A stretch of 64,000 bases of DNA, taken from positions 62,001 through 126,000 of the forward strand of contig NZ_SMTL01000005.1 of assembly GCF_004358025.1 (NCBI RefSeq), written 5' to 3'. Below are positions 52,810 to 62,182 of this stretch, one piece after another. The notes under the pieces were generated by a model. It had not been told where the DNA came from. It did no database searches and saw only the letters and a list, made by a program, of their open reading frames with translations. Made by a program: the position numbers and the translations under genes. The DNA is from Rhizobium deserti. GTDB lineage: Bacteria > Pseudomonadota > Alphaproteobacteria > Rhizobiales > Rhizobiaceae. Each line of letters begins with the position of its first letter. Positions within the stretch are counted from its first letter, which is position 1.

Positions 52810-53613
52810 TCAGATACCCTCGCCGTCGCGCACTGCGCCGCGCCCGCCACCGGAAAGACCGCCGACGAACTGGCGGATGCGAGGATTGTCGGCCGTGTGA
52901 AAAATCTGCTGCGGCGAGCCGTGATCGACGATGCGGCCGTTTTCGGTGAAGACGACGGTGTCGCTGATCTCCTCGGCAAAGCGCATCTCGTGGGTCACGA
53001 GAATGCTGGTCATGCCGTCGCGGATGAGATCACGGATCACCCATAGAACCTCGCCGACGGTTTCCGGGTCGAGCGCGGAGGTCACTTCGTCGAACAGAAC
53101 CAGTTCCGGCTTCATTGCAAGCGCGCGGGCAATCGCCACGCGCTGCTGCTGGCCGCCGGAAAGCTGGCCGGGATAGGCATCCGCCTTTTCCGAGAGGCGT
53201 ACCTTTTCGAGAAGCTCGCGCGCCAGTTTGACGGTCGCGGTCTTGTCGGCACCGAGAATTTTGGTCGGTGCCAGCACGATATTGTCGAGCACGGTCAGGT
53301 GCGGAAACAGATTGTATTGCTGGAACACGATGCCGACGCGTTTGCGCAGCTGGATGCGTTCGCTTTCCTTGGTCAACTGATCGACGCGGGTGCCGGCGAC
53401 GGTGATCTTGCCGCTCTGCGGCGTCACCAGCGCGTTGATGCACCGCAGGATGGTGGATTTGCCCGAACCCGACGGACCGATGATCGAGAAGGCATCGCCC
53501 TTGTAAATAGTGAGGTCGATACCTTTCAGCACCTGCGTCTGACCAAAGGACAGGTGCACGTCCTCCAGTTTCACGATCGCGGTGTTGGTCTCAGTCTCGG
53601 GGGATGCAGTCAT
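52810..53613 (-). CDS. Polar amino acid ABC transporter ATP-binding protein (GlnQ type)
   Basis: 267 residues from the ATG at 53613. Walker A GPSGSGKST, signature LSGGQQQRVAIARALA, Walker B LVLFDEVTSALDPE, H-loop LVTHEMRFA. It powers the importer with the two permeases directly upstream (11-base gap). An earlier start would run back through the permease gene. Confidence 0.92.
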   Translation of the reverse strand: MTASPETETNTAIVKLEDVHLSFGQTQVLKGIDLTIYKGDAFSIIGPSGSGKSTILRCINALVTPQSGKITVAGTRVDQLTKESERIQLRKRVGIVFQQYNLFPHLTVLDNIVLAPTKILGADKTATVKLARELLEKVRLSEKADAYPGQLSGGQQQRVAIARALAMKPELVLFDEVTSALDPETVGEVLWVIRDLIRDGMTSILVTHEMRFAEEISDTVVFTENGRIVDHGSPQQIFHTADNPRIRQFVGGLSGGGRGAVRDGEGI

Positions 53614-53624
53614 TATAAGTTCCT

Positions 53625-54416
53625 TCAGCCCGTGTTGAAGCGCCGTTCCAGGCGACGGGTTAGGCGGGCAATCGGGTAACAAAGCGTGAAAAATGCGGCC
53701 ATGACCACGACATAGGCGATAATGGTGAAATCCAGCCGGCGCACCGCGGTGCTGGCGTCTGTTGCGGCATGCATCAGTTCGTGCACGCCGACCAGCGAGG
53801 CGAGCGAGGTACCCATGGCCATTGACGAGGCAACGTTCATCCAAGGCGGCAGCGAGCGGCGCACGCATTGCGGCAGGATGACGTAACGCAACGCCTGCAG
53901 GCGCGAAAAACCGAGGCCCTTGGTGGCTTCCCATTGCGTGGTCGGGATGGAGAGCACGGCGCCACGGGTGATTTCGGCAATATAGGCGCTGGACAGGATG
54001 GCAAGGCCGATCACCGCCTTGACCCAGTCCGGGAAGGGCAGGTAATTGCCGAACAGCACGACCTCGAACGGAAAGATATACGTCGTGGCAAAGATCAGCA
54101 CCAGAGCCGGGGCATTGCGGAAAATCTGAACATAGACCTGCGCGGGTAGGCGGACAAACCAGTAGGGCGCCAGCTGCATCAGGCCCAGAAGTACGCCGGC
54201 CGTGGTGCCGAGCGTGACCGCGCAGATGGTGATGAGGATGTTCATCGAAAAGCCGGAGGCGAGATAAGGGATCCACTCCACCAGTTCTCGGCCCAGCGAC
54301 AGGTCGATCAGCGACCAGCCGATCACAAGCAGCGGCATCGCCACGAAGCCGATCGAACGCAGCACGCGGCTGCTCTTGCTTGTTGTTTTGGATGCTTGAG
54401 TTGCCGTCATGCTCAT
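53625..54416 (-). CDS. Polar amino acid ABC transporter permease 2
   Basis: 263 residues from the ATG at 54416, which overlaps the stop of the first permease (ATGA). Five hydrophobic segments. The HisM/GlnP family loop EATKGLGFSRLQALRYVILP and the segment VQIFRNAPALVLIF are clear. Forms a heterodimeric channel with the 54413 product. Confidence 0.9.
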   Translation of the reverse strand: MSMTATQASKTTSKSSRVLRSIGFVAMPLLVIGWSLIDLSLGRELVEWIPYLASGFSMNILITICAVTLGTTAGVLLGLMQLAPYWFVRLPAQVYVQIFRNAPALVLIFATTYIFPFEVVLFGNYLPFPDWVKAVIGLAILSSAYIAEITRGAVLSIPTTQWEATKGLGFSRLQALRYVILPQCVRRSLPPWMNVASSMAMGTSLASLVGVHELMHAATDASTAVRRLDFTIIAYVVVMAAFFTLCYPIARLTRRLERRFNTG

Positions 54417-55159
54417 AGGCCATAACCCGGGATGGCGAGCCTGCGCTCGACCCATGAGCCAACACGGGCCACCACGAAATTGATCAGGCTGAAGAAGGCA
54501 AGAAGTACAATCATCAGTTCCACGACATTGTCGCGCTGGGTCCACACCATGATCGATGCATAAGTGATTTCGCTGACCGCGATCGCATTGCCGACGGTGG
54601 TGGATTTGACGAGGCTGATGAGACCGTTCACGATGGCCGGCAGCGAGGAACGAAAGGCGAGCGGTATCTGCACGTAGCGCATAATCTCGAACGGGCTGAA
54701 ACCCATGCCACGCGCCGCCTCAATCATTGAGGATGGAACGGCTTCGATGCCGCCGCGGATTGCTTCCGCATGCAGGGCTGCGACATGCAGCCCGACCACG
54801 GCGACGACCCAGAAAAACGGCGAGAGGGGATTGTTCTGTGCGCCGCCTACCATATTGGAAACGACTGTGTTCAGCACCAGAAAGCTGAACATCAGCTGCA
54901 CCAAAGTCGGCGTATTGCGGGTCAGCTCCACGAAGCCGCGCACAGGTGCGGAAAGCCAAGGCCTGTTCGAGGTCAGGCAGGCGGCAAAGATCAGGCCGAC
55001 AATCAGGCTGACGGGAATCGTGACGGCGACCAGATAGAGCGTTGTGAGAAAACCATCACGCCAGATCTGCGCCTCGTATCCGGTTGCCAGAAACTCGTAA
55101 TTGAGACCCAACCTGGCCATCAGTTCGATGAACAGGCTGGTCAGGTTCATGTCCTGCAT
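54413..55159 (-). CDS. Polar amino acid ABC transporter permease 1
   Basis: 248 residues. The family loop EAARGMGFSPFEIMRYVQIP and the segment FVELTRNTPTLVQLMFSFLV are diagnostic. It follows the binding-protein gene by 21 bases. Confidence 0.9.
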   Translation of the reverse strand: MQDMNLTSLFIELMARLGLNYEFLATGYEAQIWRDGFLTTLYLVAVTIPVSLIVGLIFAACLTSNRPWLSAPVRGFVELTRNTPTLVQLMFSFLVLNTVVSNMVGGAQNNPLSPFFWVVAVVGLHVAALHAEAIRGGIEAVPSSMIEAARGMGFSPFEIMRYVQIPLAFRSSLPAIVNGLISLVKSTTVGNAIAVSEITYASIMVWTQRDNVVELMIVLLAFFSLINFVVARVGSWVERRLAIPGYGL

Positions 55160-55180
55160 AGGGCTTTAACGCTGCCTTCC

Positions 55181-56014
55181 TTACTTGGCAGAAAGCTTCT
55201 TGTTTTCCTCCTCAAGATACTTGGTATTGAGCAGGCGATTGGCCTTTGCCAACTCAAGCAGCTTGCCGGAAGCATGCAGCTTCTTCACGGATTCGTCGAG
55301 TGCCTTTTGAGTGTCCGCTTCGCCCTTGCGCAGCCAGATGACGCTGTCCGACGGAATCAGCTCGTTGGGGAAGGGGATGGCGAAATCCTTCCATTCGTCC
55401 GCACGGTCCTGGAGCAGCAGGCCGACGGTTGCGCCGACATGTACGGCAGCAACGCAATTGCCGCCCTGAAGCGCCAGCAAGGATTCCGGCTGGCTCGGCA
55501 GCCCCTTGACGATTGCGCCGTATTCTTCGGCGAGCGGCTGCGCATAGTTGGAGCCCTGCGAGATGCAGACCGGTTTGCCCTTGAGGTCGGCCCAGTCTTT
55601 CAAACCGCTGTCCTTGCGCACCACCGCAGCGCCGCCGGCACGGTCGTAAGGTGTTGGAACGTAGTCCAGAACCTTGGCGCGTTCTTCCGTGTACTGCATG
55701 TTGGCGATCAGGATATCGACCTTGCCCTGCTGCAGGAACTGCACGCGGTTTGGCGGGGTGACTGTCACGCTCTCCAGTTCGACCCCGAGATCGGCGGCCA
55801 GCGCCTTGGCGATGTCGACATTATAGCCCTTCTGCTCCTGCGTTTTCGGGTCGATGAAACCAAAGGGCGCACCAGACAGGATGAGGCCGACGGTCAGCTT
55901 GCCTCGACCTTTGATGCGCTCCAGCGTCGAATCGGCTGAAGCCTGCGTACCGCTCAAGGCAGTAATCGAGAGGGCAAGTCCGAAGACAATTTTAGCAGTA
56001 AGCTTGGCAGACAT
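55181..56014 (-). CDS. Polar amino acid ABC transporter substrate-binding protein
   Basis: 277 residues from the ATG at 56014, chosen for AAGGAGTC upstream and a proper Sec signal (KIVFGLALSITALSGTQASA). Mature family 3 pattern: GKLTVGLILSGAPFGFIDP, GYNVDIAKALAADLGVELE and DWADLKGKPVCISQGSNYAQ. Heads the operon to 50123. The ligand is likely an amino-acid-like compound; the enzymes downstream suggest something other than a standard amino acid. No gene is seen in the 56015-56235 gap, which should contain the promoter. Confidence 0.9.
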   Translation of the reverse strand: MSAKLTAKIVFGLALSITALSGTQASADSTLERIKGRGKLTVGLILSGAPFGFIDPKTQEQKGYNVDIAKALAADLGVELESVTVTPPNRVQFLQQGKVDILIANMQYTEERAKVLDYVPTPYDRAGGAAVVRKDSGLKDWADLKGKPVCISQGSNYAQPLAEEYGAIVKGLPSQPESLLALQGGNCVAAVHVGATVGLLLQDRADEWKDFAIPFPNELIPSDSVIWLRKGEADTQKALDESVKKLHASGKLLELAKANRLLNTKYLEEENKKLSAK

Positions 56015-56235
56015 CAGATGACTCCTTATGTGCGATGCACCATATTGAAGGCCCTCACCCCCAACGAGCAATTTTCTTCCAGCAGCTATGTCATGATGAG
56101 AAATTCCGTGCCGGCCTGGGCTGGGAAGGCAGACAAAATTGCTCTAATGCAGGGTTGTTCTTTGCCCAGCCCCAAGATTTTACACGCCTTACCCGGTTGA
56201 TGGCTTAGACTTTCCCGCCAGACCGACCGCCTGGC

Positions 56236-57669
56236 TCAAATGTGCCAGTCGGCGACGGAACTGGCTTCTGCAACTGAAGTTGCGGGCAGTTCATAGGCCC
56301 TGATGTAGTCGATGTGCATGTCAGATCCGCTTGCCAAGCCGTTAGTCGGCGTTCCGGCCGAGCCACCGACGGCGAGGTTCACCAGCATATACATGGGGTC
56401 ATGCATATCAGCCGGCGTATCTGCCTGGGCGACGGCGACATCATCGAAATACCAGGTGATATGGTCCTCTTCCCAGAGAACGCCGTAGGTGTGGTAGCCT
56501 TCGGTACTTGCGACCTTGACCGGGAAGGATGTCATCGTATGGGCGCCGGTCGCGTTGCTGTGCACGGTCGCATTGACCGTATTCGGATCCTGCCCCCGCA
56601 TTTCCACGACATCGAGTTCAGGCGGCCAGGAGCCATCGGCCGGCAGCAGCCAGAAAGCTGGCCACACGCCCTGTTCAGTTGGCATGTCGGCGCGGATCTC
56701 GAAGTAGCCATAGGTTTGAGCAAAGGATGAATATGTATTCAGCAGACCGGACGTATAATCGTAGCCGTTGATCTGCGTCTGAATCGCCTGCGATGCCGGC
56801 TCAGCCGAAATCGTCAATATGCCATTGCTCACGGTGAATGGATTTGCGGCAGCCGTGGGCGCGTAGGAGGGATTGATATACCATTGCTGCTCGCCGTTTT
56901 CAGTCAGCGTGCTGCCCTTCTCCGGCGCCCACCAGAACTTCGCGTCCCAGGTGCCCTGATTGCCGATGCGGAGCGACAAGCTGTTGAAATCGTCGTTGAA
57001 GGACAGGGCAAGATCCGAGCGGTCCAGCACCAGCTGGAACTGTTTGGCCTGTAAATCCGAAGCCTTGATATTGGCGAAAACCAGGCTTTCCCCGCCACCG
57101 AGATCCAGCCTCAGGTCTGCACCCACCTGCGTCACATAAGAAAGAACCTGTTCAAACGACGACAGCCCGTAGCTGTTCAGCCGGACGGTATCGTCACTGC
57201 TGAAGTCGGTGATCAGGTCGCTGCCATTGCCGCGAGCGAGAATGAAGATATCGGCTCCGCCTCCGCCGATCAGCACGTCTTCTCCATCGCCGCCGTCGAT
57301 CGTCTGGCTGCCGGAAGCTCCGGATATGATATTGTCCTGAGCATTGCCGAAGGCATAGCGCCCACTTCCTGTGACCGTCAGGTTCTCGAAATTGGCCGGC
57401 AGTGTATAGCTCATCCAGGTGTTGATCGTGTCGACACCGGCGCCGGAAGCCTCCACGGCGCGATTGATGCTGGAGTAGAGATAATAGATGTCGTCGCCTG
57501 TGCCTCCCTGCATGGTGAGCTTGACGGCACTGTCCCCCCAGATGGAGTCATTGCCGGCCGTGCCCTTGAGCACCGGGCCAGAGCCGGTCGCGGAAAACCA
57601 TGCGGTCGAGGTGCCGCTATAGTAGAGCGGCCTGCCGGCGGCATTCTGTATTGATTTGGCCATCGTCAA
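56236..57669 (-). CDS. Secreted glycoside hydrolase family 16 glycanase with RTX repeats (ExsH/PlyA-like)
   Basis: 477 residues. The N-terminal half (to about 200) is a calcium-binding RTX region with GGTGDD near 55-60 and GGDGEDVLIGGGGADIF at 126-142. The C-terminal half (about 222-465) is a GH16 domain; the catalytic motif is ELDVVE, giving Glu351, Asp353 and Glu356, the beta-bulge (laminarinase-like) form. There is no Sec or Tat signal, as expected for a type I secretion substrate. It follows the secretion ATPase and adaptor genes. By analogy with Sinorhizobium ExsH it may trim an exopolysaccharide such as succinoglycan; the polymer is inferred. Confidence 0.88.
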   Translation of the reverse strand: MTMAKSIQNAAGRPLYYSGTSTAWFSATGSGPVLKGTAGNDSIWGDSAVKLTMQGGTGDDIYYLYSSINRAVEASGAGVDTINTWMSYTLPANFENLTVTGSGRYAFGNAQDNIISGASGSQTIDGGDGEDVLIGGGGADIFILARGNGSDLITDFSSDDTVRLNSYGLSSFEQVLSYVTQVGADLRLDLGGGESLVFANIKASDLQAKQFQLVLDRSDLALSFNDDFNSLSLRIGNQGTWDAKFWWAPEKGSTLTENGEQQWYINPSYAPTAAANPFTVSNGILTISAEPASQAIQTQINGYDYTSGLLNTYSSFAQTYGYFEIRADMPTEQGVWPAFWLLPADGSWPPELDVVEMRGQDPNTVNATVHSNATGAHTMTSFPVKVASTEGYHTYGVLWEEDHITWYFDDVAVAQADTPADMHDPMYMLVNLAVGGSAGTPTNGLASGSDMHIDYIRAYELPATSVAEASSVADWHI

Positions 57670-57720
57670 CTCCTTTGGGTCACAAGGTATTTAAGTATCT
57701 GCTTGCTGAACGAGCTGCAG

Positions 57721-59013
57721 TCATTGCTCCCGGAACGCCCGGGCAAGCTGATCGGTCACGGGTTTAGCGAGATAGCTGAGCGCGGTTCGCGCGCCGGTTT
57801 CGATGAAAGCTTCCACCGGCATTCCGGCAACCGGTGCAAGGCCCCCAAGCCGACGCCATTCATCCTGAGGGACTGCAACGCGCAGGGTATAATAGGATTG
57901 TCCGGATTGGGCATCGGTCGTTACATCGGCGGAAACCGAGGCTACATGTCCCGAAAGCTCCGGCGTCGTTCTGTAGCTGAAGGCGGAGAACCGTAAGCCT
58001 ACCGGCTTACCGACCACCACTTCATCGATATCCTGCGGCGACAACTTCAGCTCAGGCGTCAGCATATCCTGATCGGGTACGATCTGCATGATCGCCTCGC
58101 CAGGCGCAATCACCGCGCTTGATCCGTGTACGGCAAGCTGGTGGACAATGCCGTCCTGGGGCGCACGGATATCCACATGCCGCAGGTCATCTTCGGTTGC
58201 AACTCGACGTTCGAAATACTCGCTGCTTTCGCTTTCCGCCTGCCTCAGCTGTTCGGAGACCTCTATTTGATGGTCATCGTTGATCTGGATGATCTGCAGC
58301 TCGGTTTCCGCGATCTTCCCCTTGATCTCAGCGATTGACGCCACGAGCCGGCCCCGTTCACCACTCAGATTGGCGTTCTCTCGCTGCAGAGCGTAGACTC
58401 GGGTTACCGTTGTGGCCCCTTGGCGAAGCAGCGGCTCAAGGCTTGCGAGCTCCTTGCCGATAATATCGATAGCGCGGCTCTTGCCGTCCTGCTGGGCCAT
58501 CAGGCCTTCCACCTGCTGGTCCAACTGACGAATGCGCTCCCGCAATTGCGCCGTCCTGCCGCGCAGCGAGGCCCGGCGTCCGGTAAACAGCAGTTGCTCG
58601 CTCTTGATGAGGGCGGTATCGGCGTCCGGGACAATGGGAAAGGTGATGGCATCACTGCCGTCACGTTCCGCCAAAAGTCTAGCGGTTCTCACGCCGAGTT
58701 CATCAAGGTGCCGTGAGACGATTGCGAGGCTCGCCCTCGTCTGCGTATCGTCGAGGCGGATTAGAACCTGGCCGGCCCGAACGCGATCGCCATTTCGCAC
58801 TAGCACCCGGTCCACCCTTCCACCCTTCTGGTGCTGAACCGGCTTGACATAGCTGTCGATGACCAATGTTCCGTGGGTGATCACAGCTCCGTTGATGCGG
58901 ATGGCAGCGGCAAGCCCGCCAATGCCGCCGATAAGCAGGATGCCGGTGGCGACGGCTACCAAGGTGAGGCGTCGGATCGCTTGAACTTCCGGTGTGAAAC
59001 TGGTCTTGCTCAT
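57721..59013 (-). CDS. Type I secretion membrane-fusion protein (HlyD/PrsE family)
   Basis: 430 residues. One N-terminal membrane segment (LVAVATGILLIGGIGGLAAA), then the HlyD beta-barrel/lipoyl motif QHQKGGRVDRVLVRNGDRV, a long coiled-coil stretch (about 120-280) and the C-terminal barrel DIDEVVVGKPVGLRFSAF. It links the inner-membrane ABC exporter to an outer-membrane TolC, not encoded here. ATG overlaps the ATPase gene by 4 bases; the glycanase follows 51 bases on. Confidence 0.92.
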   Translation of the reverse strand: MSKTSFTPEVQAIRRLTLVAVATGILLIGGIGGLAAAIRINGAVITHGTLVIDSYVKPVQHQKGGRVDRVLVRNGDRVRAGQVLIRLDDTQTRASLAIVSRHLDELGVRTARLLAERDGSDAITFPIVPDADTALIKSEQLLFTGRRASLRGRTAQLRERIRQLDQQVEGLMAQQDGKSRAIDIIGKELASLEPLLRQGATTVTRVYALQRENANLSGERGRLVASIAEIKGKIAETELQIIQINDDHQIEVSEQLRQAESESSEYFERRVATEDDLRHVDIRAPQDGIVHQLAVHGSSAVIAPGEAIMQIVPDQDMLTPELKLSPQDIDEVVVGKPVGLRFSAFSYRTTPELSGHVASVSADVTTDAQSGQSYYTLRVAVPQDEWRRLGGLAPVAGMPVEAFIETGARTALSYLAKPVTDQLARAFREQ

Positions 59014-60761
59014 GATCTGACCTCGCTTCCGGCGCGCAGCAGCCGCACGAAGGAACCGGTCGCGGCCGCCGGCTTCTGCTCGGGTTTGAGAACCTCGTCC
59101 TTCGGCCCAAATGCCTTGGCGCGGCCGTCCTCGAGGATCAGAACCTTATCGACGGCAACAAGCGCACTTGCCCGATGTGCTATGACAATCAAAACTCCGC
59201 CGCGGGCTCTTACCCCCTGGATCGCCTGGGTCAGCGCCTGCTCACCCTGGATATCGAGATTGGAATTCGGCTCATCGAGCACGATCAGGAAAGGATCGCG
59301 GTAAAGAGCGCGCGCCAAGCCGATGCGCTGGCGCTGGCCGGCCGACAAGACGCTGCCCTGTTCGCCTATCCGCGTCTCGAACCCTTCCGGCAAGCCGACG
59401 ATCATGTCGTAAACCCCTGCTGCCCGGGCGGCGGCTATGATCGCCTTCGAAGACGCGTCTGGATCGAAGCGGGCAATGTTTTCAGCGACTGTCCCCTCGA
59501 ACAGCGAGACGTCCTGCGGCAGGTAGCCGATATGCCGCCCAAGTGCCTCGGGCGCCCATTGCGACAGCGAAGCCCCATCAAGCTGCACCTCGCCGGCAAG
59601 AGCAGGCCATAGCCCGACGATGCCGCGCGCCAAGGACGACTTGCCAGAAGCACTTCGTCCCACGATTCCCACAGCTTCACCGGCGTAGACATCGAGCGAA
59701 ATGGCGCGGATGATGGCGTTTCTCGAGCCGGGGGCTGCAAGATGCAGGTTTTCCAAGGTCAGGGATTGCCGCGGCGCCGGCAAATCCACGCGCTGCCGCG
59801 TGCCGTGCCCGGTCGGGACTTTGTGGTCGAGCCGGGCCCACGCCTGCCGCGCAGCAGTAAAGCCTCTCCATTGCGAAATAGCCAGTTCCATTGGCGCCAA
59901 AGCGCGGCTGACAAGGATGGAGCTCGCAATCATGATGCCGGCCGACGCTTCCTGTCGTATGACGAGAACAGCTCCTACAGCCAGTACGGCGGACTGCAGG
60001 AGCATGCGCGTCGAGCGCGAAAGTGTCGACAGGGAGTTCACCAGCGCGGCGGTGTGCAAGTGACTGCTGAGATGGCGATCGCTGATCTCGCTCCACCGCG
60101 CCGAAAGTGCATGGGCAAAACCCATGCCTGAAACGGCTTCCGAATTGCGGCGGGCGGCTCCCGCAAATGCCATTCGTTCCGAAAGGATCGATGCGGTCTG
60201 TCTTTCCGGTTCACGCGACCTGGCCTCCATCAGCAAGGCCAAGCCGGTCACGATGAACGCTCCTATGAGAGCCGTCAGTCCGATCCAGCTGTGAAACATG
60301 AAACACAGCAGGAGATAGAACGGCATCCATGGCAAATCAAAGAGGGCGCCTGGACCGGGTCCGGACAGGAAATTGCGGACAGTGTCGATATCGCGAACCG
60401 GCTGCAACCCATCTCCGGACCGTAGCGGGCGCGAGGCCGACAGAGCGACCGATAGAAAGGCAGCGCCTGAAAAGCGCCGATCCACAGCCCGGCCGATCTG
60501 CGCCAGGAGCCGGTACCGGATGATCTCCAGCACGCCATGGAAGGCATAGAGCGTGACGACGATAATCGCCAGGCCGGCAAGTGTCGGCAGGCTGCGGCCG
60601 GGTATGACGCGATCATAAACCTGGAGCATGAAGAACGAGCCCGTCAGGGTTAGAAGATTGACAAGACAACTGCTGACGGCGAGGCCCACCGCACCGTCGT
60701 GGAGGGTCGAGATAAGCCCGAAGAAGGGACTTCCATGCAAAGCCGATTTGTTTCCAGACAC
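59010..60761 (-). CDS. Type I secretion ABC transporter permease/ATPase (PrsD family)
   Basis: 583 residues. An N-terminal membrane half with six segments (from AVSSCLVNLLTLTGSFFMLQ) is followed by an ATPase domain with Walker A GRSASGKS (368-375), signature LSAGQRQRIGLARAL and Walker B FLIVLDEPNSNLDI. The pattern QVYDRVIPGRSLPTL is typical of PrtD/PrsD/RsaD exporters. Exports the RTX-GH16 glycanase and possibly other RTX proteins encoded elsewhere. Confidence 0.92.
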   Translation of the reverse strand: MSGNKSALHGSPFFGLISTLHDGAVGLAVSSCLVNLLTLTGSFFMLQVYDRVIPGRSLPTLAGLAIIVVTLYAFHGVLEIIRYRLLAQIGRAVDRRFSGAAFLSVALSASRPLRSGDGLQPVRDIDTVRNFLSGPGPGALFDLPWMPFYLLLCFMFHSWIGLTALIGAFIVTGLALLMEARSREPERQTASILSERMAFAGAARRNSEAVSGMGFAHALSARWSEISDRHLSSHLHTAALVNSLSTLSRSTRMLLQSAVLAVGAVLVIRQEASAGIMIASSILVSRALAPMELAISQWRGFTAARQAWARLDHKVPTGHGTRQRVDLPAPRQSLTLENLHLAAPGSRNAIIRAISLDVYAGEAVGIVGRSASGKSSLARGIVGLWPALAGEVQLDGASLSQWAPEALGRHIGYLPQDVSLFEGTVAENIARFDPDASSKAIIAAARAAGVYDMIVGLPEGFETRIGEQGSVLSAGQRQRIGLARALYRDPFLIVLDEPNSNLDIQGEQALTQAIQGVRARGGVLIVIAHRASALVAVDKVLILEDGRAKAFGPKDEVLKPEQKPAAATGSFVRLLRAGSEVRS

Positions 60762-61196
60762 ACGCGGATCCTTTGCCGGCTAGGCCTCATGCTATGCTCT
60801 ACGCTATGACGGCCGTGTCTAGGCTGACGGAAAAAGGCTGAAAAGACGACATCAAAAGCGGCGACCATCCCACTGGGAAACAAAGTGGCGAACCTGAAAT
60901 TAAAGCAGCCGTCTTCTGCCCTCCGCCGCCTTTGTTGATTGTCCCATTTTAGACAGACGGCGTTAGCCGGAAAGAGGGCGCTCCGCCTTGCACGAAGAAG
61001 CGATCCAAAGGCGGCAGCGTTCGCTCATAAACACTCCATCCGAGGTAGACGCCCAACTGCAGAAGGATCATCCAAAGCTCAGATCCCGCGCGATGCATTG
61101 CCGATTCTATGCTACTTGAAGATTTTGCAGTAAAGGAATTGCGGCTGTTCACAGCAGGGTAGGTTTACGACCCGCCAATCAATATTGATCTACCGG
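60762..61196. other. Intergenic region, promoter side of the secretion operon
   Basis: 435 bases with no supported gene. The half next to 60761 should contain the prsD-like promoter; I cannot single out -35/-10 elements. A 49-codon minus-strand frame from 61093 lacks a ribosome site. A perfect palindrome ATCAATATTGAT lies at 61178-61189, 8 bases beyond the LysR stop, with no clear role. Confidence 0.45.
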
Positions 61197-62081
61197 TCAG
61201 CGCAAAAAGGCTCTTGCTACATCGCGCATATCACGCAGCAATGGGCTGCGATTGTCCGGGCTCCAGATGGCGTGAAGTTCGGCTATGTAATCGTCACGCA
61301 TGTCCAACGGTCTAAAAACGATGTCGGCGAAGCAGGCGTTCTGCGTTCCGGCAGGGACGATGGCAAGACCAATGCCGGCGCTGACCAGTGACAGGATTGC
61401 CTGTGAATGCGTCATGCTCTGGACGATGCGGGGTTCGATTTTGTGCGCCGTCATCAACTGCGTCAGCATCTTGTGCAGGTAGCGCGCCTTTGGCGAAAAC
61501 ATGATGAAGGGCTCGTTGTTCAGCATGTCGAGTGCAGGACGCCGCTTTATTGCGAGAGGATGGATTTTTGGTATTGCCAGGATCATAGATTCGCGGGCGA
61601 CACAGAGGCTGTCGAGATGGTGCGGTCCGATCAACGGACGTGAGAAGCCGAGGTCGATCTGACCGTCGTTGATCGCTTTTAGCTGCTCCGCCGTTTCCAT
61701 CTGAGCCAGTTCCAGCTCGACCTGGGGTGCCGCCGCCCGCGCCCTGATGATGAAGGCAGGCAGAAAACTGTAAGTGGCAGCGCCAACAAACGCGATTCTA
61801 ATGGATCCCGCACTACCACGCGCGGCATGCCGGGTTGCAGTCACCGCTGCGTCTGCCTGCTGAAGCAGTTTCTGTGCCTCGAAAAGAAAGGCAAGACCCG
61901 CTGGCGTCAAAGCCACGCGTCGGCTGCTTCTGTCGAAGAGGGTCACATCAAGTTCTTGCTCCAGCAGCTTGATCTGTCGGCTGAGCGGCGGCTGTGTCAT
62001 GTTTAGGCGGCGCGCGGCCCGGCTGAAGTTCAGTTCTGATGCCAAAACGACAAATGACCTGACTTGGACCATATCCAACAT
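61197..62081 (-). CDS. LysR family transcriptional regulator
   Basis: 294 residues from the ATG at 62081 (or 62072); the 62210 start would run through the divergent promoter. HTH: VQVRSFVVLASELNFSRAAR, TQPPLSRQIKLLEQEL. The effector domain contains IRIAFVGAATYSFLPAFI and LGFSRPLIGPHHL, like the BenM/CatM/CbbR-type group. Divergent from the talarate/galactarate dehydratase gene, which it probably activates. Confidence 0.88.
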   Translation of the reverse strand: MLDMVQVRSFVVLASELNFSRAARRLNMTQPPLSRQIKLLEQELDVTLFDRSSRRVALTPAGLAFLFEAQKLLQQADAAVTATRHAARGSAGSIRIAFVGAATYSFLPAFIIRARAAAPQVELELAQMETAEQLKAINDGQIDLGFSRPLIGPHHLDSLCVARESMILAIPKIHPLAIKRRPALDMLNNEPFIMFSPKARYLHKMLTQLMTAHKIEPRIVQSMTHSQAILSLVSAGIGLAIVPAGTQNACFADIVFRPLDMRDDYIAELHAIWSPDNRSPLLRDMRDVARAFLR

Positions 62082-62083
62082 CA

Positions 62084-62098
62084 ATTCAAAACCTGAAT
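62084..62098. promoter_or_regulatory. LysR box ATTCA-N5-TGAAT (T-N11-A)
   Basis: A perfect 5-bp inverted repeat spaced by 5 bases, containing the T-N11-A pattern of LysR sites. It sits just upstream of the LysR start and 85 bases before the dehydratase ATG, a normal activation distance. Confidence 0.6.
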
Positions 62099-62182
62099 AG
62101 ATTTCCAATAGCAATCGATTTGGACTTAGATGGATGGCGGCGGTATCAGTCAAGCGAAGAGTGAACATCAAGGGCTTAGGAC

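Noticed and set aside
60949-61093. A 49-codon minus-strand small gene
   Set aside because: No ribosome site, no recognisable family and an unusual tail composition.
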